64,000 nucleotides of DNA from Janthinobacterium lividum (GCF_034424625.1 NZ_CP139976.1:5642001-5706000); one strand, 5' to 3'. Shown: positions 17,151 to 27,363, counted from the first letter of the stretch. Translations and numbers: made by a program. The notes: generated by a model from the letters alone, not told the origin.

Positions 17151-17188
17151 AAAAAAACCCCGGAAGTTGGATGCCAACTTCCGGGGTT
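17151..17188 (-). terminator. Intrinsic terminator of the MHS permease gene
   Basis: A 15-bp perfect stem (17156-17170 with 17174-17188; arms AACCCCGGAAGTTGG / CCAACTTCCGGGGTT, loop ATG). On the minus strand it is followed by TTTTTTT, so it serves the permease gene at 17222-18508. No T-run follows on the + strand. Confidence 0.88.
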
Positions 17189-17221
17189 CGTTACATAAGG
17201 GGATTCAGCTGGCGCGGGTGT

Positions 17222-18508
17222 TTATTCCCAGGCTTCCTTGCCCGCGCGTGGCTTGCCCACCATCAGCAGCGCGCCCAGTGTCAGCACGGCCGCCAGCGAC
17301 AGGTAGTAGCCCACGTATTGCAAGCCGTAGTTGGTGGCCAGCCAGGTGGCGATGTACGGCGCCAGCGAGGCACCCAGGATGCCGGCCAGGTTGAACGTCA
17401 GCGAGGCGCCCGTGTAGCGCACTTCAGGCGGGAACAGCTCGGACAGCATCGTGCCCAGCGGTCCGTAGGTCATGCCCATCAGGCCCAGGCCGACGGCCAT
17501 GAAGACGGTTACTTCCCAGGTCACGCCGGAACCGAACATGGGCGCGAGCACCAGGCCGAAGATGGCGATGGCGACGGAGACCCAGATCATGGTCGCACGG
17601 CGGCCGCGGCGGTCGGCCAGCACGGCCGAGAAGGGTATCGTCAGGGCAAAGAACAGCACGGCAAACAGCTGCACGATGAGGAATTCCTTGCGCGTGAAGC
17701 CCAGCTTGGTCGTACCCCAGCTCAGCGCGAACACCGTCATCAGGTAGAACAACACGAAAGTGGCCAGGGCGATGATGGTGCCCAGGAACAACATGCGGCC
17801 ATGCTGGCGGAACACGGTGGCGACCGGCAGTTTGACGACCTCTTTCTTGTCGATGACTTTCTGGAAGTCCGGCGTTTCCGTGATCTTCAGACGCACATAC
17901 AGGCCGACGATGACCAGCAGCGCGCTGGCCAGGAACGGGATGCGCCAGCCGTAGCTGAAGAACTGTTCGTCGGTCATGGTTTCGCTCAGCAGCAGGAAGA
18001 TGCCGCCAGACAGGAAGAAGCCGATCGGCGCACCCAGCTGCGGGAACATGCCGTACCAGGCGCGCTTGCCCGGTGGCGCGTTTTCCGTGGCCAGCAGCAC
18101 CGCGCCGCCCCACTCGCCGCCCAGGCCCAGGCCCTGGCCGAAACGGCACAGCGCCAGCAGCAGCGGCGCCAGGGTGCCGATGGCGGCATAGGTCGGCAGC
18201 AAGCCGATGATGACGGTGGAAATACCCATGGTCAGCAAGGCTGCCACAAGAGTAGCCTTGCGGCCGATGCGGTCGCCGAAGTGGCCGAACACGGCCGAAC
18301 CGATGGGGCGCGCGAAGAAGGCGATGGCAAACGTGGCCAGCGACTGCAGCACGGCGGCCGACGGGTCGCCGGCGGGGAAGAACAGTTTCGGGAACACCAG
18401 CACGGCGGCGGTGGCGTAGATATAAAAGTCAAAGAACTCGATGGTGGTGCCGATCAGGCTGGCGAACAGCACCGTGCCGGGGGAATTTTTCTTGGGGGGG
18501 GTGCTCAT
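17222..18508 (-). CDS. MFS permease, metabolite:H+ symporter (MHS) family
   Basis: A 428-residue inner-membrane transporter with 12 predicted helices. MHS hallmarks: GTTIEFFDFYIYATAA in helix 1, FARPIGSAVFGHFGDRIGRK in the first cytoplasmic loop, GLGLGGEWGGAVLLATENAP, the SYGWRIPFLAS block and LADRRGRR in the central repeat. Relatives carry organic acids, shikimate, proline/betaine or alpha-ketoglutarate; the substrate cannot be told. It stands alone between the TonB receptor (convergent) and a ~500-bp gap, with its own terminator. It is distinct in sequence from the second MHS permease at 20.2-21.5 kb. Confidence 0.9.
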   Translation of the reverse strand: MSTPPKKNSPGTVLFASLIGTTIEFFDFYIYATAAVLVFPKLFFPAGDPSAAVLQSLATFAIAFFARPIGSAVFGHFGDRIGRKATLVAALLTMGISTVIIGLLPTYAAIGTLAPLLLALCRFGQGLGLGGEWGGAVLLATENAPPGKRAWYGMFPQLGAPIGFFLSGGIFLLLSETMTDEQFFSYGWRIPFLASALLVIVGLYVRLKITETPDFQKVIDKKEVVKLPVATVFRQHGRMLFLGTIIALATFVLFYLMTVFALSWGTTKLGFTRKEFLIVQLFAVLFFALTIPFSAVLADRRGRRATMIWVSVAIAIFGLVLAPMFGSGVTWEVTVFMAVGLGLMGMTYGPLGTMLSELFPPEVRYTGASLTFNLAGILGASLAPYIATWLATNYGLQYVGYYLSLAAVLTLGALLMVGKPRAGKEAWE

Positions 18509-19026
18509 TTACTGCGCTCCTTGGGGAGGGTGTCTAAAGGCCATTCTCTGGATGTTTTTTCAGGCAGCAGCACAGCACGTTGTCTCCGTGTCGTTCGCAT
18601 ATCATAGCCTTGCGCGCAGGCATTTGCTGCGCATTTGCTATTAAATTTGCAAACAAAAAACAACGGTTTTAGTTGCCGTAGCGAACTGCCGGCAACGCGC
18701 GCTAACGCGCCGTGATCAGTGCTGATTTAGAGAAACAACGGTCGTGCGCCATCCGGTTACCCGGGGCACGGCAGGAAAGGCGTCAGGGGATGGGCGACGT
18801 GTATCAGGCCCGGCGTATCGCCAGGCATTCCGTACCAGACCCGCGCGTCGGCATCGCGGCATCGGTCATTTGTGGTGAATCCTTGCCTGCGGCCCCTCCG
18901 GGTGGAGCGGGCCGGCGATGATCGCGCCTGCATCACTAAGGATGCGGTTGATCTTGCTGTAAGCGGCTTATGATACGCGCAGTGGTGCAGTGCGGCAAGA
19001 AGTTGTGATGGAGCATGTGCGGTGAT
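18509..19026. other. Intergenic region, no gene supported
   Basis: About 520 bp upstream of the divergent-side permease gene and beyond the end of the thioredoxin gene. The left part, next to the permease start, is AT-rich and presumably holds its promoter. The rest is GC-rich with short repeats (ACAACGG twice, GCGCGCTAACGCGC). A 69-codon frame at 18712-18921 has no recognisable features and is not called. I see no RNA fold I can name. Confidence 0.5.
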
Positions 19027-19056
19027 GTCGGCTTACGCTGCGCTAAGCCGACCTAC
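19027..19056. repeat. REP-like palindrome, locus C
   Basis: GTCGGCTTA-CGCTGCG-CTAAGCCGAC with a trailing CTAC; a compensated variant of the GTCGGATTA family (both arms changed together, so the hairpin is kept). It abuts and slightly overlaps the TAG of the thioredoxin-like gene (stop at 19053-19055). Confidence 0.8.
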
Positions 19057-19376
19057 GCATCAATCAATGCAAAAGTCTGCTCAATTTCGCGGCTGTCGAG
19101 CGGGCGCACGAGGCGCGCCACTTCCCGGCCATCCTTGAGGAAAATCAAGGTCGGCCACAGTTTTACCCGGAACGAACGCCCCAGCGCGCGGCCGGGACCG
19201 TCTTCCACGCGCAGATGCGGCACCGCGGAGTGCTGCGCAAACGCGGCGGCCAGCGGCGCCTGGGTGGCGCGGCAGTGGCCGCACCAGCCCGTGCCAAATT
19301 CCAGCAGGGCCGGCCCCGTCAACGCGTCGATCTCGGCGCGCTTGGGTTGCGCTACAGAATACGTATCGTGCATCAT
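19053..19376 (-). CDS. Thioredoxin-family protein
   Basis: A 107-residue cytoplasmic protein with one thioredoxin fold and the redox motif WCGHC (about residues 31-35), rather than the canonical WCGPC. FRVKLWPTLIFLKDG carries the cis-proline before beta-4. A double ATG (MMHD) follows AAGGAGA, so the first residue is ambiguous by one codon. It begins 18 bp after the FAH-family hydrolase on the same strand and is probably co-transcribed. It would reduce disulfides on an unknown partner. The terminal codons overlap a REP-like palindrome. Confidence 0.88.
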   Translation of the reverse strand: MMHDTYSVAQPKRAEIDALTGPALLEFGTGWCGHCRATQAPLAAAFAQHSAVPHLRVEDGPGRALGRSFRVKLWPTLIFLKDGREVARLVRPLDSREIEQTFALIDA

Positions 19377-19394
19377 GCCGCTCTCCTTGAAAAC

Positions 19395-20090
19395 TTAGAC
19401 CACTTTCACGCGCAAGGTCTCCAGGCCATCGATGGCGCCCACCAGCTCGTCGCCGCGCTGCACGGCCGCCACGCCGGCCGGCGTTCCTGTGTAGATCAGG
19501 TCGCCCGGCTGCAAGGTAAAGTAGGTCGACAGGTCGGCGATGGTTTCGGCCACGTTCCAGATCAGCATGTCGATCGTGCTGCCCTGGCGCAGCTCACCGT
19601 TCACGTGCAGGGTGATGGCAGCATGCTTGACGTCGCCCGCCTGCGCGGCCGGGGTGATGGGGCCGATGGGCGCCGAATGCTCGAAGGCCTTGCCCGTGTC
19701 CCATGGACGGCCCAGTTTTTTCGCTGCGCCCTGCACGTCGCGGCGCGTCATGTCCAGGCCGATCGCATAGCCCCACACGTGGCTCAGCGCATCGGCCACG
19801 CCGATGTCGCTGCCGCCCTTGCCGATGGCCACCACCAGTTCCATCTCATGCTGGAAATCCTGCGTCTGCGCCGGATACGGCAGCTCGCCCGTCGTGCCGG
19901 CAGGCACGGGCAGCACGGCGTCGTTTGGTTTCATGAAGAAAAACGGCGCCTCGCGGCCCGTGTGGCCCATTTCCTTGGCGTGGTCGACATAGTTGCGGCC
20001 CACGCAATAGATGCGGTGGACGGGAAAGCTGTCGGCGCTGCCCGTGACGGGAACGCTGGGCTGGATCGGTGCGGGAATGACATACGGCAT
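19395..20090 (-). CDS. Fumarylacetoacetate hydrolase (FAH) family enzyme, fumarylpyruvate-hydrolase-like
   Basis: A 231-residue enzyme. Motifs: HRIYCVGRNYVDHAKEMG at the N-terminus, FFMKPNDAVLP, the metal-binding HEMELVVAIG, WGYAIGLDMTRRDVQ, and the C-terminal LQPGDLIYTGTPAGVAAVQRGDEL. This single-domain type usually cleaves fumarylpyruvate or acylpyruvates in gentisate and related aromatic routes. AGGAG lies upstream of the ATG. Being next to the pca genes fits a role in aromatic catabolism, but no gentisate dioxygenase is in the window, so the substrate stays open. Confidence 0.88.
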   Translation of the reverse strand: MPYVIPAPIQPSVPVTGSADSFPVHRIYCVGRNYVDHAKEMGHTGREAPFFFMKPNDAVLPVPAGTTGELPYPAQTQDFQHEMELVVAIGKGGSDIGVADALSHVWGYAIGLDMTRRDVQGAAKKLGRPWDTGKAFEHSAPIGPITPAAQAGDVKHAAITLHVNGELRQGSTIDMLIWNVAETIADLSTYFTLQPGDLIYTGTPAGVAAVQRGDELVGAIDGLETLRVKVV

Positions 20091-20120
20091 GAAAACTCCT
20101 GATCGGCACGATAACGGTGA

Positions 20121-20147
20121 TGAAAAAGGGACACCGCAGTGTCCCCC
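20121..20147 (-). terminator. Intrinsic terminator of the second MHS permease
   Basis: The stem GGGACAC-CGCA-GTGTCCC (20128-20145) is followed on the minus strand by TTTTTC. It lies 15 bp past the permease stop at 20162 and before the FAH-family gene. Confidence 0.8.
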
Positions 20148-20161
20148 ATTTTACGGCAAGC

Positions 20162-21457
20162 TTACTTCAACAGTCCCGAGCGGCTCGGGTCCGGCATGCG
20201 GATGGCGACGATGAAGGAAATCAGGCACATGACAGTCACGTACCAATAGAAATACTCTTCCACGTGCCAAGCCTTGAACTGCAGCGCCACATATTCGGCC
20301 GAACCGCCGAACATGGCGTTGGCGACCGCGTACGACAGGCCCACGCCCAGCGCGCGCACTTCGACGGGGAACATTTCCGCCTTGATCAAGCCGCTGATCG
20401 ACGTATAGAAACTGATGATGGCCAGGGCGATGATGATCAGGCCAAACGCCGCGTACGGGCTGGTGATGTCCTTCAAGGCATGCATGATCGGCAGCACGCA
20501 CAGGGTGGCCAGGCCGCCGAAGAACAGCATCGAGGTGCGGCGGCCGATGCGGTCGGACAAGGCGCCGAATACCGGCTGCAGCACCATGTAGACCAGCAAG
20601 GCGCACGTCATGACGGCGCTGGCCGTCTTGGTGTCCATGCCGGCCGTGTTGACCAGGTATTTCTGCATGTAGGTGGTAAACGTGTAGAACACGAGCGAGC
20701 CGCCGGCCGTAAAGCCGAGTACCGTGATGAAGGCGCGCTTGTGCTTGAGCAAGCCGCGCAGGCTGCCCGCGTCCTTGTCCTTGCGCTCGCTGGCGGTGGT
20801 TGTTTCCGTCAGGGATTTACGCAGGTTCAGCGACACCAGGGCCGCCAGGGCGCCAAACACGAACGGGATGCGCCAGCCCCAGGCACGCAACTCCTCCAGG
20901 GTCAGCAATTGCTGCAAGACCACCAGTACCAGCAAAGCCAGCAGCTGGCCGCCGATCAGGGTCACGTACTGGAACGAGGCAAAGAAGCCGCGCTTGCCCG
21001 ATTCCGACACTTCGCTCATGTAGGTGGCGCTGGTACCGTATTCGCCGCCCACGGACAAGCCCTGGAACAGGCGCGCCACCAGCAGCAGGAACGGGGCGAA
21101 GGCGCCGATGGTTTCATACGTGGGCAGCACGGCGATCATCAGCGAGCCGCCGCACATCATCAGCACGGAAATCATCATCGACTGGCGGCGGCCGTATTTG
21201 TCGGCGATGCGGCCGAACAGCCAGCCGCCCACCGGACGCATGAGGAAGCCGGCGGCAAAGATGCCGGCCGTCTGCAGCAGCTGCGTCGTCGGGTTACCGG
21301 ACGGGAAGAAGGCGTGCGAGAAATACAGCGCGCAGAACGAGTAAATGTAGAAGTCGAACCATTCGACCAGGTTACCGGAGGAAGCGCCAATGATGGCCTT
21401 GATGCGCTGCTGGGATGTCAGCTGCGCAACGTCATGCGGAGTATCGTGGGATGTCAT
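20162..21457 (-). CDS. MHS-family permease, KgtP/PcaT-like dicarboxylate transporter
   Basis: A 431-residue 12-helix permease. The ATG at 21455-21457 was chosen; the longer frame lacks family similarity. MHS signatures: [75 protein letters not shown] and [12 protein letters not shown]. It resembles alpha-ketoglutarate permease, and P. putida PcaT belongs to the same family. It lies 153 bp downstream of pcaF on the same strand, so uptake of beta-ketoadipate or a related dicarboxylate is a reasonable inference. It ends in its own terminator. Confidence 0.88.
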   Translation of the reverse strand: MTSHDTPHDVAQLTSQQRIKAIIGASSGNLVEWFDFYIYSFCALYFSHAFFPSGNPTTQLLQTAGIFAAGFLMRPVGGWLFGRIADKYGRRQSMMISVLMMCGGSLMIAVLPTYETIGAFAPFLLLVARLFQGLSVGGEYGTSATYMSEVSESGKRGFFASFQYVTLIGGQLLALLVLVVLQQLLTLEELRAWGWRIPFVFGALAALVSLNLRKSLTETTTASERKDKDAGSLRGLLKHKRAFITVLGFTAGGSLVFYTFTTYMQKYLVNTAGMDTKTASAVMTCALLVYMVLQPVFGALSDRIGRRTSMLFFGGLATLCVLPIMHALKDITSPYAAFGLIIIALAIISFYTSISGLIKAEMFPVEVRALGVGLSYAVANAMFGGSAEYVALQFKAWHVEEYFYWYVTVMCLISFIVAIRMPDPSRSGLLK

Positions 21458-21610
21458 ATCAGTCTTCTTGTTCGTGTGAAAAAGCCAACGCCAGCCGGGT
21501 TGCCCGGGCTGGTTTTGCATCATACGCCCTTGATCGGGGTCAAAAAGCCGCCCGGCATACGCGTTAATACGTATCGCCGGCAACTTTTTTTCACCTGCGG
21601 GCGCGTGGAA

Positions 21611-22813
<1,203 letters not shown>

Positions 22814-22868
22814 GTTCTTTCCTCCAAGAAAGTAGTTTGCGTATTGATGGTGACGTATTGATGGTGAA

Positions 22869-23510
22869 TTAACGTCCGTCCGTCAGCGGCACGACCGTCA
22901 ACGCTTGCAACTGCTCGAAACTCAAGCCGTCCACCAGTTCGACGACCGTGGCGCCGGCGGGCGACAGGTCGAGCACGGCCAGGTCGCTGTAGATGCGGCT
23001 GACGCAGGCGATGCCCGTCAGCGGATAGGTACAGGCCTGCACCAGCTTGCTTTCACCCGTCTTGGTCAGCAATTCCATCATGACCCAGGTCTTTTTCGCG
23101 CCGATGGCCAGGTCCATGGCCCCGCCCACGGCGGGAATGGCGTCCGGCGCGCCCGTGTGCCAGTTGGCCAGGTCGCCCGTGGCGGACACCTGGAAAGCGC
23201 CCAGCACGCAGATGTCCAGGTGGCCGCCGCGCATCATGGCAAAGCTGTCGGCATGGTGAAAATAGCTGCCGCCCGCCAGCAGGGTGACGGGCTGCTTGCC
23301 CGCGTTGATCAGGTCGTAGTCTTCCTCGCCGGGCGCGGGCGCGGGGCCCATGCCGATGACGCCGTTTTCGCTGTGCAGGATGATGTCTGCGCCAGCCGGC
23401 AAGTGGTTCGCCACCAGGGTCGGCAAGCCAATGCCCAGGTTGACGACACTGCCTTCATGGATGTCGGCCGCCACGCGGGCCGCCATTTGATCTCGATTCC
23501 ATTTATTCAC
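22869..23510 (-). CDS. pcaJ: 3-oxoadipate CoA-transferase subunit B PcaJ
   Basis: A 213-residue beta subunit of the enzyme that activates 3-oxoadipate with succinyl-CoA. The GTG at 23508-23510 was chosen: GAGGAG lies 7 nt upstream and the product starts (V)NKWNRDQMAARVAADI, the family start. The longer frame runs back into pcaI. The active-site Glu is in HSENGVIGMGPAP. The gene starts 10 bp after the pcaI stop, and its ribosome site lies in that gap. Subunits A and B form the active heteromer. Confidence 0.95.
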   Translation of the reverse strand: MNKWNRDQMAARVAADIHEGSVVNLGIGLPTLVANHLPAGADIILHSENGVIGMGPAPAPGEEDYDLINAGKQPVTLLAGGSYFHHADSFAMMRGGHLDICVLGAFQVSATGDLANWHTGAPDAIPAVGGAMDLAIGAKKTWVMMELLTKTGESKLVQACTYPLTGIACVSRIYSDLAVLDLSPAGATVVELVDGLSFEQLQALTVVPLTDGR

Positions 23511-23520
23511 TTGATACTCC

Positions 23521-24219
23521 TCAGGCGGCTTTGAAGCCGGCGGGGCCGGTGGCCGTGCGCGGCACTTGCACGATGCGCTGCACGAACAGGCCCGGCGTGA
23601 TGACGTGCTCGGGATCGATGCTGCCCAACTCGGCAACTTCATGTACGGAAGCAATGCTGACTTTCGCGGCCATGGCCATGATCGGGCCGAAGTTGCGCGC
23701 CGTCTTGCGGTAGGTCAGGTTGCCCCAGCGGTCGCCCTGCTCCGCCTTGATCAGCGCGAAATCGGCGTGGATCGGTGACTCGAGCACATACATGCGGCCA
23801 TCGATCTCGCGCGTTTCCTTGCCTTTGGCCAAGTCCGTGCCATAGCCCGTGGGCGTGAAAAAGCCGCCGATGCCGGCGCCGGCGGCGCGGATACGCTCGG
23901 CCAGGTTGCCCTGCGGTACCAGCTCCAGCTCCAGCTTGCCCGCGCGGTACAGGGCATCGAAGACGTGGGAATCGGCCTGGCGCGGGAAGGAGCAGATGAT
24001 CTTGCGCACTTGCCCGTTTTTCAGCAGGGCAGCCAGGCCCGTATCGCCATTGCCCGCATTATTGTTGACGATGACGAGGTCGCGCGCGCCTTGGGCGATC
24101 AAGCCGTCGATCAGCTCGGCCGGCTGGCCGGCGCCGCCAAAGCCGCCAATCATGACGGTGGCGCCATCGTGGATATCGGCCAGCGCATCAAGCACGCTGG
24201 AACGCAGTTTGTCGATCAT
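23521..24219 (-). CDS. pcaI: 3-oxoadipate CoA-transferase subunit A PcaI
   Basis: A 232-residue alpha subunit of the 3-oxoadipate:succinyl-CoA transferase. The ATG at 24217-24219 follows a GGAGGAGG ribosome site, better than the upstream frame extension. Family motifs: GATVMIGGFGGAGQPAELIDGL, NNNAGNGDTGLAALLKNGQVRKIICSFPRQ, and GGFFTPTGYGTDLAKGKE. It is first in the pcaI-pcaJ-pcaF operon and is divergent from the IclR-type regulator. A palindrome in the 166-bp gap is the likely operator. Confidence 0.95.
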   Translation of the reverse strand: MIDKLRSSVLDALADIHDGATVMIGGFGGAGQPAELIDGLIAQGARDLVIVNNNAGNGDTGLAALLKNGQVRKIICSFPRQADSHVFDALYRAGKLELELVPQGNLAERIRAAGAGIGGFFTPTGYGTDLAKGKETREIDGRMYVLESPIHADFALIKAEQGDRWGNLTYRKTARNFGPIMAMAAKVSIASVHEVAELGSIDPEHVITPGLFVQRIVQVPRTATGPAGFKAA

Positions 24220-24253
24220 TGCCTGCCTCCTCCAAATCAAAGCCATCTGTTAT

Positions 24254-24272
24254 TTGTTCGCATAACGAACAA
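24254..24272. promoter_or_regulatory. Candidate PcaR operator
   Basis: TTGTTCG-CATAA-CGAACAA is a perfect 7-5-7 palindrome in the pcaI/regulator gap, 35 bp upstream of pcaI. The 15-bp core GTTCG-N5-CGAAC has the geometry of IclR-family PcaR sites in pseudomonads. A further ATTCG half-site follows at about 24275. Confidence 0.75.
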
Positions 24273-24385
24273 ATATTCGTATTTAGAACTTATTCGTGAG
24301 AATATGCCTGATCGGGGCGCTTGTCAATTTGCCGTTTTCGCCAGCGCCATGGCTATAATTGCCACCTTGATCAATTGGAATTGCC

Positions 24386-25213
24386 ATGACCGACCTCCGC
24401 AGCACGCCCCTTTCCGCCGCAGACACCCTTGACGCCGACGGCGCACCGCGTCCCGGCGACAGCTATGTGCAATCGTTCGCGCGGGGGCTGGCCGTGTTGC
24501 GCAGCTTTGGCGCGGACGCGCCGCAACAGACCCTGAGCGAAGTGGCGGAGCGGGCGCAGCTGACGCGCGCGGGCGCGCGGCGCATCCTGCATACCTTGCT
24601 GCATCTCGGTTATGTGGAAGCGGATGGACGGCTGTTCCGTTTGACGCCCAAGGTGCTGGACCTCGGTTACGCCTATCTGTCGTCCTTGCCCGTGTGGACG
24701 CAGGCGCAGCCGCTGCTGGAAGAATTGATGCAGACCTTGCGCCAGTCGTGCTCGGCCACCGTGCTCGACGGCGATGACATCGTGTATGTGGTGCGCCTGT
24801 CCGCGCACCGCACCATGTCGATCAACCTGGGCATCGGCAGCCGCCTGCCCGCCTACTGCACCTCGATGGGACGGGTTTTGCTGTCGGGCCTGGCGCCCGA
24901 CGTGCTGCACGCACGGCTGTCGAAGATGGCACTGCTGAAAATCACGCCGGCGACCAAGGTCGATATCGACGTCTTGATGGAAGAGATTGCGCAAGTGCGG
25001 CGCCAGGGCTGGTGCCTGGTGCAGGAAGAGCTGGAACAGGGCTTGATCGCCCTGGCCGCGCCCGTGTTCGACCGGGCTGGCAAGGTGGTGGCGGCGATCA
25101 ACGTCAGCGGCCAGACGGCGGGGCCGTCCGTGGCGCACCTGCTGGAACACAGCTTGCCGAAACTGCTCGAGACGGCCAGCCGGGTCAGCGCCCTGGTGCG
25201 GGTGCAGCAGTGA
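24386..25213 (+). CDS. pcaR: IclR-family regulator of the beta-ketoadipate genes, PcaR-like
   Basis: A 275-residue DNA-binding protein. The N-terminal winged helix is YVQSFARGLAVLRSFGADAPQQTLSEVAERAQLTRAGARRILHTLLHLGYVEADGR. The C-terminal effector domain has the IclR signature SINLGIGSRLPAYCTSMGRVLLSGL and a late GWCLVQEELEQGLIALAAPV. In the PcaR/PcaU/PobR branch the effector is usually beta-ketoadipate or a related aromatic acid. Divergence from pcaI and the palindrome between them support this. The 3' end is 7 bp from the convergent ChaN-like gene. Confidence 0.9.
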   Translation: MTDLRSTPLSAADTLDADGAPRPGDSYVQSFARGLAVLRSFGADAPQQTLSEVAERAQLTRAGARRILHTLLHLGYVEADGRLFRLTPKVLDLGYAYLSSLPVWTQAQPLLEELMQTLRQSCSATVLDGDDIVYVVRLSAHRTMSINLGIGSRLPAYCTSMGRVLLSGLAPDVLHARLSKMALLKITPATKVDIDVLMEEIAQVRRQGWCLVQEELEQGLIALAAPVFDRAGKVVAAINVSGQTAGPSVAHLLEHSLPKLLETASRVSALVRVQQ

Positions 25214-25220
25214 TTATTTC

Positions 25221-26072
25221 TTAAACCTTATTTTTAAACTTCAAGCACGGGTCCGCGCGCGGCTGCGCCGGCATCGTTTGCGTCAGGTCAAACGTGCCCT
25301 TGTAGCCGCTGCCGCCCTGCTCCAGGTAGCCGATGCTGCGCACGTTCAGCTGCGGGTCGGCCAGCTTCAGCCAGCGGGGCACGCCGATATCCTTGCGCAC
25401 ATGGGCATTGCCGGCGATCAGCACCACGTCGCGCGGCGCCTGATCGCGGATCAGTTTGGCCATCCAGATATCGCGCGCCACCTGGGCGTTGACGACACCG
25501 TTGATCATCATGTCGGGCAGCATATTGCAGCGGGCCGCCTGGACTTCCTTCTGTTGCCCGTCCAGGATATCGGCCGGCACGGGTGCGGCCAGGTAAGTGG
25601 CCACCATGGCGGGCGGCATGGACCACTGGATGCCGTCGCGCACGATACGCGACGCATCGGCCGGCGACAGGTTGCCGGCGACCAGGCTCAGCTGGTAGCT
25701 GATGACGAGGTCCAGCACGGGCCGGTACAAGCTCCAGTCCCAGCGCGGCTGTTCCATCACGCGGATGATGCAGTCGGGATCGGCGCAATCGCGCGCGGCG
25801 CGCGTCAGCAAATCCTGGTTTTCGCGGTCGAACTGCTCCATCACAATCACGGGACGCCAGCCGGCTGCCAGGCGGCGGCGCAATTCTTCGACGCGCAGGC
25901 GCTGGCCTTGCGCATTGTCATGGACTTCGCCCAGCAGCAAGACTTGCGGATTGGGCAAGGTGTCGGCCACGGGCACGGAAGCGGGCGGCGCTTCCTTCTT
26001 CAGCAAGCTGCCGCAGGCGGCCAGCGCCAGCATGCTGGACAGCAGGGCGGCGCGGAAAATCACGGTCTTCAT
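25221..26072 (-). CDS. ChaN-family lipoprotein (Tiki/EreA-like fold, haem-binding type)
   Basis: A 283-residue lipoprotein. From the ATG at 26070-26072 the signal ends in a lipobox LALAAC with the lipidated Cys at residue 20. The ChaN core is visible: VLLLGEVHDNAQGQRLRVEELRRRL at the start, VIVMEQFDRENQDLL, the middle AGNLSPADASRIV, and AKLIRDQAPRDVVLIAGNAHVRKDIGVPRWL near the end, with conserved Glu/His positions. Campylobacter ChaN binds haem; other relatives in the fold are metalloproteases. A role in iron or haem uptake is possible but not proved. The gene appears monocistronic. Confidence 0.87.
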   Translation of the reverse strand: MKTVIFRAALLSSMLALAACGSLLKKEAPPASVPVADTLPNPQVLLLGEVHDNAQGQRLRVEELRRRLAAGWRPVIVMEQFDRENQDLLTRAARDCADPDCIIRVMEQPRWDWSLYRPVLDLVISYQLSLVAGNLSPADASRIVRDGIQWSMPPAMVATYLAAPVPADILDGQQKEVQAARCNMLPDMMINGVVNAQVARDIWMAKLIRDQAPRDVVLIAGNAHVRKDIGVPRWLKLADPQLNVRSIGYLEQGGSGYKGTFDLTQTMPAQPRADPCLKFKNKV

Positions 26073-26114
26073 GTAAGCAGTATCCAAAGTGGCGATGCGC
26101 CAGATTGTACCGTC

Positions 26115-26546
26115 TCAGACCGGCGCGGGCAGCTTGCGGCGCTCCAGCACTTCAAACAGGACCATGCCGGCCAGCATGGCGCCCACAAACAGCCACGCTT
26201 TCGGCTGGCCCGCCAGCAGGGATACGAGGGCGGGACCGGGACAAAAACCGGCGATGCCCCAGCCCACGCCAAAGGCCAGGCTGCCCAGCAGCAAGCGCCG
26301 GTCGATGCGCCGCGATGCCGGCAACTGCATGGGCTCGCCCAGCAGCGCCGTGCTGCGCCGGCGCGCCAGCCAGAAGGCTGGCAGGGCCACGCCGATGGCG
26401 CCGCCCATCACCAGCGCCAGCGACGGATCCCAGGCCCCGGCCAGGTCGAGGAAAGCGAGCACCTTGGCCGGATTGCCCATGCCGGAGACGATCAGGCCCA
26501 GGCCAAAGAGGAGGCCGCTCAACAGGGAAAGGATCAGCTTGCTCAT
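26115..26546 (-). CDS. YeeE/YedE-family half-transporter (DUF6691 type)
   Basis: A 143-residue inner-membrane protein with about four helices. Key motifs: LLFGLGLIVSGMGNPAKVLAFLDLAGAWDPSLALVMGGA and FGVGWGIAGFCPGPALVSL, the latter with the conserved Cys of the YeeE/YedE fold. An in-frame GTG lies 12 nt further up (26558), just inside the upstream gene, so the exact start is uncertain. It pairs with the preceding YeeE-like half, the two together equalling one full-length YeeE/TsuA-like channel. Such pairs (PmpA/PmpB) carry reduced sulfur or thiosulfate. The upstream ArsR-type repressor fits sulfide/persulfide control. Confidence 0.88.
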   Translation of the reverse strand: MSKLILSLLSGLLFGLGLIVSGMGNPAKVLAFLDLAGAWDPSLALVMGGAIGVALPAFWLARRRSTALLGEPMQLPASRRIDRRLLLGSLAFGVGWGIAGFCPGPALVSLLAGQPKAWLFVGAMLAGMVLFEVLERRKLPAPV

Positions 26547-26554
26547 AAGCTTGC

Positions 26555-26980
26555 TCACAGATGGCGCAACAGATAGACGGTGAGGAATCCGGCCGCCATG
26601 AAGGCGATGGTGGCAGCCAGCGAACGGGGAGACAGGCGCGACAGGCCGCACACGCCGTGGCCGCTGGTGCAGCCGGCGCCATAGCGCACGCCCACGCCCA
26701 CCAGCAAGCCCGCGACGATCAGGGCGGGCGTGCCCGCGTCGATCTGCACGGGCGGCAAGGCTTGCCACAACTGGTACAGCAGGGGCGTGCCGATCAGGCC
26801 GGCAAGAAAGGCGATGCGCCAGCCCAGGTCGCCACTGCGCGGCCGCAGCAAGCCGCCGAGGATGCCGCTGATGCCGGCGATCCGCCCATTGAACAGAATC
26901 AGCAGGGCAGCCGCCAGGCCGATCAGCATGCCGCCAGCCAGCGAGGCCCACGGCGTGAAGTGCTGCCAGGCTATGCTCAT
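26555..26980 (-). CDS. YeeE/YedE-family half-transporter, N-terminal type
   Basis: A 141-residue membrane protein with about four helices, starting [27 protein letters not shown]. The sulfur-transport signature is [14 protein letters not shown] near residue 35 and [35 protein letters not shown] near 105, with two Cys in the conserved [10 protein letters not shown] motif. It starts 8 bp after the ArsR-type repressor, without a clear ribosome site, so translational coupling is likely. With the next gene it would form a two-part sulfur-compound importer. Confidence 0.9.
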   Translation of the reverse strand: MSIAWQHFTPWASLAGGMLIGLAAALLILFNGRIAGISGILGGLLRPRSGDLGWRIAFLAGLIGTPLLYQLWQALPPVQIDAGTPALIVAGLLVGVGVRYGAGCTSGHGVCGLSRLSPRSLAATIAFMAAGFLTVYLLRHL

Positions 26981-26988
26981 GGCAGCGT

Positions 26989-27342
26989 TCAGTCCGCTTC
27001 GTCGTTGAAGGCGGGGCGCGGCGCGCAAAATTGCGCGTACAGCACTTGCAGCACGGCCAGCACGGGCGGGCTGGCGACGCGGTAATAAATCTGCTTGCCA
27101 TCGCGCCGCGTGGCCACCAGCATCTCTTCGCGCAGCACGCCCAGCTGCTGCGACAGGGTCGGCTGGCCGATGCCCACTTTTTGTTCGAGGTCGCTGACGC
27201 AATGCTCGCCCTGCGATAGCTGGCACAGCAGCATCAATCGGTCGGCATTGCCCATGGCCTTGAGCAGCGAGCTGGCCTTGTAGGCCGAGCCACGCATGGC
27301 GTCGAGGTTGTATGCGTGTTGCGGTGTTACGACTGTCTCCAT
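26989..27342 (-). CDS. ArsR-family repressor, BigR/SqrR-like persulfide sensor
   Basis: A 117-residue winged-helix protein. The ArsR core is [65 protein letters not shown]. It lacks the ELCVCDL metal site of ArsR proper. Cysteines fall at 40, 48 and 106. In SqrR and BigR two Cys about 66 residues apart (41/107 and 42/108) form a polysulfide bridge and release DNA; Cys40 and Cys106 match that spacing exactly. It is first in an operon with two YeeE/YedE halves. It likely senses sulfide-derived persulfides and derepresses the transporter. Confidence 0.88.
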   Translation of the reverse strand: METVVTPQHAYNLDAMRGSAYKASSLLKAMGNADRLMLLCQLSQGEHCVSDLEQKVGIGQPTLSQQLGVLREEMLVATRRDGKQIYYRVASPPVLAVLQVLYAQFCAPRPAFNDEAD

Positions 27343-27363
27343 CTTGCCCTCCCACAGGCGGTC

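Noticed and set aside
18712..18921. 69-codon frame in the 18.5-19.0 kb gap
   Set aside because: No ribosome site, no hydrophobic or family features, and Arg-rich composition typical of non-coding GC-rich DNA.
21491..21512. Terminator after pcaF (CCAGCC...GGCTGG hairpin)
   Set aside because: The stem is short with a bulge, and the T-run on the minus strand lies 7 nt away, too far for a confident call; permease co-transcription with pcaF stays possible.
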